Assembly: GCA_051000345.1 (NCBI GenBank)
Contig: JBPCOJ010000028.1
Location: forward strand, 1-20,525
Length of the DNA stretch: 20,525 bases
Direction of reading: 5' to 3'
DNA from: JBHENC01 sp051000345
GTDB taxonomy: Bacteria; Acidobacteriota; Blastocatellia; Pyrinomonadales; Pyrinomonadaceae
Below are positions 14,746 through 20,525 of this stretch, piece by piece. The notes under the pieces were generated by a model that searched no databases, was not told where the DNA came from, and saw nothing but the letters and a program-made list of their open reading frames with translations. Within the stretch, counting starts at the first letter, position 1; the number at the start of each line of letters is the position of its first letter. Made by a program: the position numbers and the translations under genes.

Positions 14746-16572
14746 TTATTCCTGCTCTGGCGGCGCTTCATCTTCCGCCGGGCGTTCCGGGCGCATGTGC
14801 GGAAAAAGAATCACGTCGCGGATCGAACTCTTGCCCGCGAGAATCATTACGAGTCGATCAATGCCGATGCCGATGCCAGCGGCGGGCGGCATTCCGTAAC
14901 GCAGAGCGCGTATGTAATCCTCATCCAACACCATCGCTTCTTCATCGCCACGCTCACGTTGCCCTTGCTGCTCAAGAAAACGCGCTTCCTGTTCCACCGG
15001 ATCATTCAACTCCGAAAATCCGTTCGCCACTTCCATGCCTGCAATGAACAACTCGAAACGTTCGGCAATAGACGAATCAACGGGTGACGCTTTCGAGAGT
15101 GGGGAAATCGGTTTAGGGAAATTGTAAATGAAAGTTGGGTTGTATAGCGATGGCTCTGCTACGAAGCTAAAAATACTTTCGACGCGTCGGGCTATTACCT
15201 CTTCATCAAGCTCATTGAGTCGAAGAGAAGGATCACTATCTATCCTTCTTGCATAGCTCCATGCCTGTGTAACCTTATCGTGGTAAGTCATATCAGTTAC
15301 AAAAAAGGTCTTCTTCAGAGCGTCGAATACTCGCGTAAGCAAATTTAGATAATAAGGATTGTCGAGCGAGCGTACATTAAACTCTTCACCATCTGGCTCG
15401 TTGTATTGTTGAAGCCATTCCTTTGCAATTACTTGCTTCATAGTAAACCGTCGGAAAAGCGGCTCAAAGTCAACATCATATTCTCTGGATGTAATACGCA
15501 TATTATTAGTAAGCGTTAGCATCACCGTTCGCAGCATCTCTTCGCAGAAGTCCATCATGCCGTTTACGTCCATGTAGGCCGCGTAGAATTCGAGCATCGT
15601 GAATTCTGGGTTGTGGCGCGTGGAGATGCCTTCATTGCGAAAGTTGCGGTTGAGTTCGTAGACCTTCTCGAAGCCGCCGACGACGAGGCGCTTGAGATAG
15701 AGTTCGGGCGCGATGCGTGCGAAGAGGTCTATGTCGAGCGCGTTGTGGTGGGTCTTGAATGGCTTGGCTGCCGCGCCCGTCGCCTTCGGAGTGAGCATCG
15801 GCGTTTCGACTTCGAGGTAGCCGTGATCGTCGAGGTAGCGGCGCAGTTCGCGTATGAGCTTCGAGCGTAGTTCAAAAGTTTCGCGCGGGGAAAGCTCTTT
15901 GTGCTTGCCGTCCTTTTCCGCCTGTTCTTCCTCTTCGGTCTTGACCTTGAGGCTTCCGGCGATGAGGTCTGCGTAGCGTTGGCGCTGGCGAATTTCAGGA
16001 TCGGAGATGCCGTGCATTTTGTCGGGCATCGGCAGCAAGGCTTTGGCGAGAAAATAAAGTTCGCGGACGTGTACGGAAAGCTCGCCGGTCTTGGTGATGA
16101 AGAGATAGCCCGCGACGCCTATGAAGTCGCCGTGATCGAGCAAGTTAAAGAGTTGCCAGCCCGCGTCCGCCGGTTCGTCAATCGTTGCGCCGGTGTCGTT
16201 GTTGACGGCGCGCACGTCTGCCTTACGAACGTAGATTTGCAGGCGCGAAACGCCGTCGGAGAGATGCACGAAGGCGGCTTTGCCCATCACGCGCGGCGGC
16301 GTCGCAATGCGCCCGCTCAAGCGCACTTCCGTTTTGTTTAATTCGGCATTGGCCTGTTCGACGGCTTCGGGCGCGGGGCGCTCATTGCCGCTCGTGTGCG
16401 GCGCGAGGGCTGCAAACTTTTCGAGGATCGCGGTGATCGTGTCTTCGTTGCCGGACGCTTGGCTGCGCGCAAACTTGTTCGGGTAAACATTGCCGATGAG
16501 TTCGCGCAATGCGTCCAAGTGTTCGCGGCGGGCGCGTGTCTGGTCGTTGTCTTCGATAAATGAGTTGTTCAC
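14746..16572 (-). CDS. lysS: Lysine--tRNA ligase, class II
   Basis: Attaches lysine to tRNA-Lys in the cytoplasm. The 608-residue product has the OB-fold anticodon-binding domain (about 83-175). The catalytic domain follows, with motif 1 near GYLEVETPML (251-260), motif 2 NRNFRNEGISTRHNPEFTMLE (308-328) and motif 3 GIGIGIDRLVM (566-576). Substrate-site segments ARIAPELYLKR and NGFSELND are intact. It is ~100 residues longer than E. coli LysS. The extra length is in the N-terminal part, an acidic/Lys-rich insert at about 206-228 and an expanded stretch between motifs 2 and 3 (about 375-480). That last segment coincides with a GC drop to ~42% from ~60%. GTG start at 16572 with GGAG ~7 nt upstream (GGAGACAAAA before the GTG). 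Confidence 0.95.
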   Translation of the reverse strand: MNNSFIEDNDQTRARREHLDALRELIGNVYPNKFARSQASGNEDTITAILEKFAALAPHTSGNERPAPEAVEQANAELNKTEVRLSGRIATPPRVMGKAAFVHLSDGVSRLQIYVRKADVRAVNNDTGATIDEPADAGWQLFNLLDHGDFIGVAGYLFITKTGELSVHVRELYFLAKALLPMPDKMHGISDPEIRQRQRYADLIAGSLKVKTEEEEQAEKDGKHKELSPRETFELRSKLIRELRRYLDDHGYLEVETPMLTPKATGAAAKPFKTHHNALDIDLFARIAPELYLKRLVVGGFEKVYELNRNFRNEGISTRHNPEFTMLEFYAAYMDVNGMMDFCEEMLRTVMLTLTNNMRITSREYDVDFEPLFRRFTMKQVIAKEWLQQYNEPDGEEFNVRSLDNPYYLNLLTRVFDALKKTFFVTDMTYHDKVTQAWSYARRIDSDPSLRLNELDEEVIARRVESIFSFVAEPSLYNPTFIYNFPKPISPLSKASPVDSSIAERFELFIAGMEVANGFSELNDPVEQEARFLEQQGQRERGDEEAMVLDEDYIRALRYGMPPAAGIGIGIDRLVMILAGKSSIRDVILFPHMRPERPAEDEAPPEQE

Positions 16573-16598
16573 TTTTGTCTCCGTAAAGGGAAACGCGG

Positions 16599-16627
16599 AT
16601 TATAGGAGTCCGCGCGCGGCAGCGCAA
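16599..16627 (-). promoter_or_regulatory. Sigma70-type promoter of lysS
   Basis: On the minus strand a perfect -10 TATAAT (16604-16599) lies 17 nt downstream of TTGCGC (16627-16622; 4/6 to TTGACA). A start near 16592 would give a ~20-nt leader carrying the GGAG ribosome-binding site before the GTG codon. Confidence 0.7.
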
Positions 16628-16724
16628 ATTCGATGGAGCAGCGTGGAAACGAAAGTATGCGCGAGCGGGTGGTATGTGTGCGGCGCGGCGTGGTAAATTC
16701 CTTTCTGTTCACTTCTTTATTCAG

Positions 16725-17198
16725 ATGAGCGGAAAAATAGTTTCGGGCGAAAACTTGCGAGTTGTCCGCGCCGCTTTGCGTGCGTCCGGGCAGACGCTTG
16801 TCTTCACCAACGGCTGCTTCGATGTCTTGCACGTCGGGCACGTGCGTTATTTAGCGGCGGCGCGTACGCTTGGTGATGCGCTTCTCGTGGCGATTAACAG
16901 TGACGCTTCGGTGCGCGCGTTAAAGGGCGCGACGCGTCCCATTATGTGCGAAGACGAACGCGCGGAGATGCTCGCGGCCTTGAGCGCAGTGACGTATGTA
17001 ACTGTGTTCGACGAAGCAAGCCCGCGCCGTCTTATCGCGGAAGTTTTGCCGGATGTGTTGGTCAAGGGCGGCGATTACGGGATTGATGAAATTCACGGGC
17101 GCGAGGAAGTAGAAGCGGCGGGCGGGCGCGTGCTGGCGCTGCCGTTCGTCGAAGGCGCATCGACGAGCAGCATTATCGAGCGCATCAAAAAGTTGTGA
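16725..17198 (+). CDS. rfaE2: D-glycero-beta-D-manno-heptose 1-phosphate adenylyltransferase
   Basis: Cytidylyltransferase-like enzyme that makes ADP-D-glycero-beta-D-manno-heptose from the heptose 1-phosphate and ATP, for the LPS core. The 157 residues match the adenylyltransferase half of HldE/RfaE as a stand-alone protein; the kinase half is not in the window. The nucleotidyl-transferase signature FTNGCFDVLHVGHVRYL includes the HxGH box, followed by NSDASVRALKG and the C-terminal STSSIIERIKKL. Start ATG 16725 matches the family N-terminus; the upstream frame is open but those 17 residues are not family-like. There is no clear ribosome-binding site. A weak extended -10 (TGGTAAATT at 16691-16699) lies ~25 nt before the ATG, so the mRNA leader may be very short. 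It is divergent from lysS. Confidence 0.92.
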   Translation: MSGKIVSGENLRVVRAALRASGQTLVFTNGCFDVLHVGHVRYLAAARTLGDALLVAINSDASVRALKGATRPIMCEDERAEMLAALSAVTYVTVFDEASPRRLIAEVLPDVLVKGGDYGIDEIHGREEVEAAGGRVLALPFVEGASTSSIIERIKKL

Positions 17199-17237
17199 AG
17201 CATGATTGAAAAGAAATTTGAGAAGAAGCAAGCAGCT

Positions 17238-17265
17238 ATGAATTATGAGTTGTGAATTATGAGCA
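17238..17265 (+). repeat. Four-unit heptamer repeat containing the mfd start codon
   Basis: Four in-register 7-nt units: ATGAATT (17238), ATGAGTT (17245), GTGAATT (17252) and ATGAGCA (17259). An 11-bp stretch TGAATTATGAG is repeated 14 nt apart (17239-17249 and 17253-17263). The fourth unit begins with the mfd ATG; the first starts a five-codon ORF ending at the TGA at 17253. The unit is unlike the CAG-type heptamers of the EPS region. Confidence 0.65.
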
Positions 17266-20200
17266 GTGCGATTGAATCAACAACGGTTTTGGGAAACGTG
17301 CTGCGTCGCGTCGCGTCGAGCGCGGAATACCGTCGGCTCGTCGATGAAATAAAACGCGGCGCGCGCGTGGTTTCCGTGAGCGGGCTGGTGGGCGCGTCGT
17401 CGCGCGCGCTGGTGCTGGCGGCGTTGCAGCAGGAAACAGGTAAGTGTTTTGCGTTGGTGGCGGAAGCGAACCGCGATCTGGAAGCATGGGAGCGCGATGT
17501 GCGTTTCTGGTACTGCCGGTTGCGCGGACTACAGGACTGCGCGGGAACTGTTTTGACGTTGCCTGCTTCGGAGAATGATCCGTATTCGGGCGCATCGCCG
17601 CACGCGGAGACATTGGAGCAGCGCGCGCTCACGTTATGGCGTTTGGCGACGAAGGGCGCGGCGACGGATTTTGTGTTGCTGACGGCGCGCGCGCTGGCGA
17701 GGCGAACACTCCCGCCGCAGTGGATTGCAGAAAGCGGCGCGATTCTCAAGCGCGATGAAGACTACGCGCCGGAAGAGTTGGTGAGGAAACTCGTTGCGTC
17801 GGGTTACGTGCGCGAAGACCCTGTCGGCGCGGTGGGCGAGTTTTCGATGCGCGGCGGAATTCTGGATGTGTGGTCGCCGGGCATGAATGTGCCTGTGCGC
17901 GTGGAATTTTTCGGCGACACGATTGATTCGATTCGTGAGTTCGATTCGGAGACGCAGCTTTCGACGGGACAGTTAAGGGAAGCGAGCGTTGCGCCGATGC
18001 GCGAGCTTGCGGTGACGGCGGAAGATTTTCAGGAGTGGGCGTTTTTCGCGCGCGAGCGTTGGACGGATGAGCGGTTCGCGCGTGCGCTCGTTGACCGCAC
18101 GAATTTCGCGGACGAGGGCGAATCGTTTCCCGGATGGGAATGGCTGATCGGCCTCGCGCATGAAGAAAAGCAAAGCGCGTTCGATTATTTGAAGGATGCT
18201 GTGTTCGTCATTGACGAGCCGGGCGGAATCGAATCGTATCTCGGCAGATTTTACGAAACGCTTGCGGCGCGTTATGCGGAAACGAATGCGACGGACGAAT
18301 TAGGCTTGCGTCCCGAAGAACTTTATTTGTCGGCGGAAGAATTGCGCGCGAAGTTGGATAACGCGCAGCGTCTTGAACTACGAACGCTCGGGCGCGGCGC
18401 GGCGATTGTCGATCAAGGGATTACGCTCGATGCAAAGCAGCCGGAAATTTCGATTGAAAGTGCGCTTGGAACTACCGATGTAAATTCGCCTGAAACTTCC
18501 CGCGAAGTTTTTAAGCGCAATGCCGCGCGCACGCCGCTTTTTCTTTTTCCGGCGGTGGAAGCCGTGCCGGAAGTCGAATGGCGCGCGCGATCCGTGCAGC
18601 GTTATCACGGGCGCATAAGCGATCTGGCGAAGGACATTAAAGCCGCGCGCAAAAAGAAAAACGCGGCAGCAGTGCTTTTCGTGATGCACAGTCTCGGCAT
18701 GGCGGAGCGCTTGGCGGAGATATTCGCCGATTATGAAGTCGATGCGCGGTTGGTGTTGAGCGATGAAGGCAGCAAGGACGGCAGCGACGAACAAGATGCT
18801 GCGCAATTAAATTCGGCGCAGGCGGGCAGCGTGTTTGTGACAATCGGGCGCGTGTCGGGCGGGTTCGAGTTGCCGGACGCTGGCTTGATAGTGCATGTCG
18901 AAGGCGATCTTTTCGATGAAGCGAATGATGATGGCGCGGCGTTGGAGCGCGGGCGCGCGGCTTCAGCGTTGGAAAGCAGTCGGCAGAAAAGCAAAAAACG
19001 AAAGTCGAAGACGGCGGCGTTTTTGTCTGACTTTCGTGATTTGAAAGTCGGCGATTACGTTGTGCATGTGGATCACGGCATCGCGCGCTTCAGTGGATTG
19101 CAGACGCTCGATCTGGGCGCAGGACGGCGCAGCGAATTCATGCTGCTCTTTTATGCGGAAGACTCGAAATTGTTTGTTCCTGTCGAGCGGCTCGATCTTG
19201 TGCAGAGATACTCGAGCGCGGAAGGACAGCAGCCGACGCTTGACCGTTTGGGCGGGATCGGCTGGCAAAAAACAAAGGCGAAGGCCAAGCGCGCGATGCG
19301 CGATATGGCCGACGAATTGTTGCGCTTGTACGCCGAAAGAAAGCTGGTGAGCGGTTACGCGTTCGCGGCGGATTCTCCTTGGCAACGCGAGTTCGAGGAC
19401 GGCTTCGAGTATGTGCCGACGCCGGATCAGGAAACGGCGATTGAAGATGTGAAGCGCGATATGGAACAAGCGATGCCGATGGATCGCTTGCTTTGCGGCG
19501 ATGTCGGTTACGGCAAAACCGAAGTAGCGATGCGCGCCGCGTTCAAGGCTGTGATGGAAAGCAAGCAGGCGGCTATCTTGACGCCGACGACGGTGCTCGC
19601 GTACCAGCACTTCGATTCGTTTCGCAAACGCTTCGCGGCATTCCCCGTGAAAATAGAATTGCTGTCGCGCTTTCGCTCGCCGAAGGAACAAAAGGACGTG
19701 GCGAAGCGCATGGAGGCAGGCGAAGTTGACATAGTCATCGGCACGCATCGCTTGCTTTCAAAGGACGTGAAGTTTCGGGATTTAGGTTTAGTCGTGGTCG
19801 ATGAAGAACAGCGTTTCGGCGTCGCGCACAAAGAGCGTTTGAAGCAAATGAAAAAACGCGTTGACGTGTTGACGCTTTCGGCGACGCCGATTCCGCGCAC
19901 GCTCAACATGTCTCTGATGGGTCTGCGCGATATGTCGGTGATCGAAACTCCGCCGCGCGACCGTCTGGCGATTAACACGCAGGTCGTGCAATTTTCCGAA
20001 GGCGTTATTAAATCGGCAATCGAACTCGAACTCGCCCGCAACGGACAGGTATTCTTTATTCACAACCGCGTCGAATCAATCGAATCGATCGCCGCGCACG
20101 TCAAAAAAATCGTGCCGAATGCACGGATTATTTTCGCCCACGGGCAAATGAATGAAAAGGAAATGGAGCAAGCCGTGCTTGATTTTGTCGCTTATAAATT

Positions 20201-20525
20201 TGATGTTCTCGTCGCCACGACGATTATTGAAAACGGTATTGACATTCCGCGGGCGAACACAATTATTATCAATCGCGCCGACAACTACGGCTTGTCGCAG
20301 CTTTATCAACTGCGCGGGCGCGTCGGACGCTCGAATCGCCGCGCCTACGCTTATCTTTTAATTCCAAGCGAGTTAGAACTGACCCCAATTGCCCGAAGAC
20401 GTTTAAGCGCGATTCGTGAGTTTTCGGATTTAGGCGCGGGCTTTCGCATCGCGGCGCTTGATTTGGAATTGCGCGGCGCGGGAAATATTTTGGGCGGACA
20501 GCAATCTGGTCAACTCGACGCGCTT
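17259..20525 (+). CDS. mfd: Transcription-repair coupling factor Mfd (3' partial)
   Basis: DNA translocase that removes stalled RNA polymerase from lesions and recruits UvrA. 1089 codons are in the window without a stop. The N-terminal UvrB-homology part covers about 1-330 (SGLVGASSRALVLAAL; FSMRGGILDVW). A variable region and a Lys-rich linker (about 575-585, SRQKSKKRKSK) follow. The RNA-polymerase-interaction (CarD-like) domain is at about 591-650 (VGDYVVHVDHGIARFSGL). The RecG-like motor has Walker A GDVGYGKT at 747-754, DEEQRFG at 848-854, SATPIPRT, and HGQMNEKEME. It is cut at the right edge inside the TRG motif (LELRGAGNILGGQQSG), so the C-terminal D7 domain is missing. ATG 17259 is the first start after an in-frame TGA (17253-17255); it lacks a clear ribosome-binding site and sits in a heptamer repeat. 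Confidence 0.95.
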   Translation, partial: MSSAIESTTVLGNVLRRVASSAEYRRLVDEIKRGARVVSVSGLVGASSRALVLAALQQETGKCFALVAEANRDLEAWERDVRFWYCRLRGLQDCAGTVLTLPASENDPYSGASPHAETLEQRALTLWRLATKGAATDFVLLTARALARRTLPPQWIAESGAILKRDEDYAPEELVRKLVASGYVREDPVGAVGEFSMRGGILDVWSPGMNVPVRVEFFGDTIDSIREFDSETQLSTGQLREASVAPMRELAVTAEDFQEWAFFARERWTDERFARALVDRTNFADEGESFPGWEWLIGLAHEEKQSAFDYLKDAVFVIDEPGGIESYLGRFYETLAARYAETNATDELGLRPEELYLSAEELRAKLDNAQRLELRTLGRGAAIVDQGITLDAKQPEISIESALGTTDVNSPETSREVFKRNAARTPLFLFPAVEAVPEVEWRARSVQRYHGRISDLAKDIKAARKKKNAAAVLFVMHSLGMAERLAEIFADYEVDARLVLSDEGSKDGSDEQDAAQLNSAQAGSVFVTIGRVSGGFELPDAGLIVHVEGDLFDEANDDGAALERGRAASALESSRQKSKKRKSKTAAFLSDFRDLKVGDYVVHVDHGIARFSGLQTLDLGAGRRSEFMLLFYAEDSKLFVPVERLDLVQRYSSAEGQQPTLDRLGGIGWQKTKAKAKRAMRDMADELLRLYAERKLVSGYAFAADSPWQREFEDGFEYVPTPDQETAIEDVKRDMEQAMPMDRLLCGDVGYGKTEVAMRAAFKAVMESKQAAILTPTTVLAYQHFDSFRKRFAAFPVKIELLSRFRSPKEQKDVAKRMEAGEVDIVIGTHRLLSKDVKFRDLGLVVVDEEQRFGVAHKERLKQMKKRVDVLTLSATPIPRTLNMSLMGLRDMSVIETPPRDRLAINTQVVQFSEGVIKSAIELELARNGQVFFIHNRVESIESIAAHVKKIVPNARIIFAHGQMNEKEMEQAVLDFVAYKFDVLVATTIIENGIDIPRANTIIINRADNYGLSQLYQLRGRVGRSNRRAYAYLLIPSELELTPIARRRLSAIREFSDLGAGFRIAALDLELRGAGNILGGQQSGQLDAL

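Noticed and set aside
16674..16724. 17-residue extension of the heptose adenylyltransferase
   Set aside because: The residues are not family-like; the ATG at 16725 matches the usual N-terminus.

Overview
The window is the downstream part of an exosortase/PEP-CTERM exopolysaccharide (EPS) locus followed by housekeeping genes, from a diderm bacterium of moderately high GC. An outer-membrane polysaccharide export protein and a heptose adenylyltransferase of LPS synthesis both indicate two membranes. The gene set, the Ala/Arg-rich proteome and the frequent TTG/GTG starts would fit an Acidobacteriota-type genome (for example Blastocatellia). That placement is inference; no rRNA or lineage-specific marker is present.

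Region 1 (1-11753, all on +) is the EPS/protein-sorting locus. It holds, in order: an exosortase whose 5' end lies outside the window, EpsI, a large TPR lipoprotein of the PrsT type, a small secreted PEP-CTERM protein (probable sorting substrate), a Wzz-like chain-length protein, an ExeA-like ATPase, a BY-type tyrosine autokinase, a polyprenyl-phosphate sugar-1-phosphate transferase and a Wza-like export protein. The ATPase, kinase and transferase genes overlap by 1 and 4 nt and are probably translationally coupled. Together they would start a repeat unit on the lipid carrier, control polymer length through the kinase/Wzz pair, export the chain, and sort the PEP-CTERM protein in the inner membrane. 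Glycosyltransferases, flippase and polymerase are not in the window and presumably lie upstream of position 1.

Region 2 (11754-14557, +) holds a small XRE-like DNA-binding protein, a secreted seven-repeat YCF48-like beta-propeller and a secreted TPR protein. They may be accessories of the EPS locus, but only position supports this.

Region 3 (14558-20525) starts with a 28-bp-arm nested palindrome between convergent genes. Then come lysS on the minus strand with a good sigma70-type promoter, rfaE2, and mfd, which runs off the right edge inside its TRG motif.

The least explained material is non-coding. The three spacers upstream of prsT, of the PEP-CTERM gene and of wzz are dense in perfect stems, and the last two share a split motif. 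Two imperfect copies of a heptamer-built inverted repeat interrupt the EPS genes, and a different heptamer run supplies the mfd start codon. The middle of lysS has a sharp GC drop over an expanded segment. All structures were read by eye; no folding, homology search or statistics could be run.
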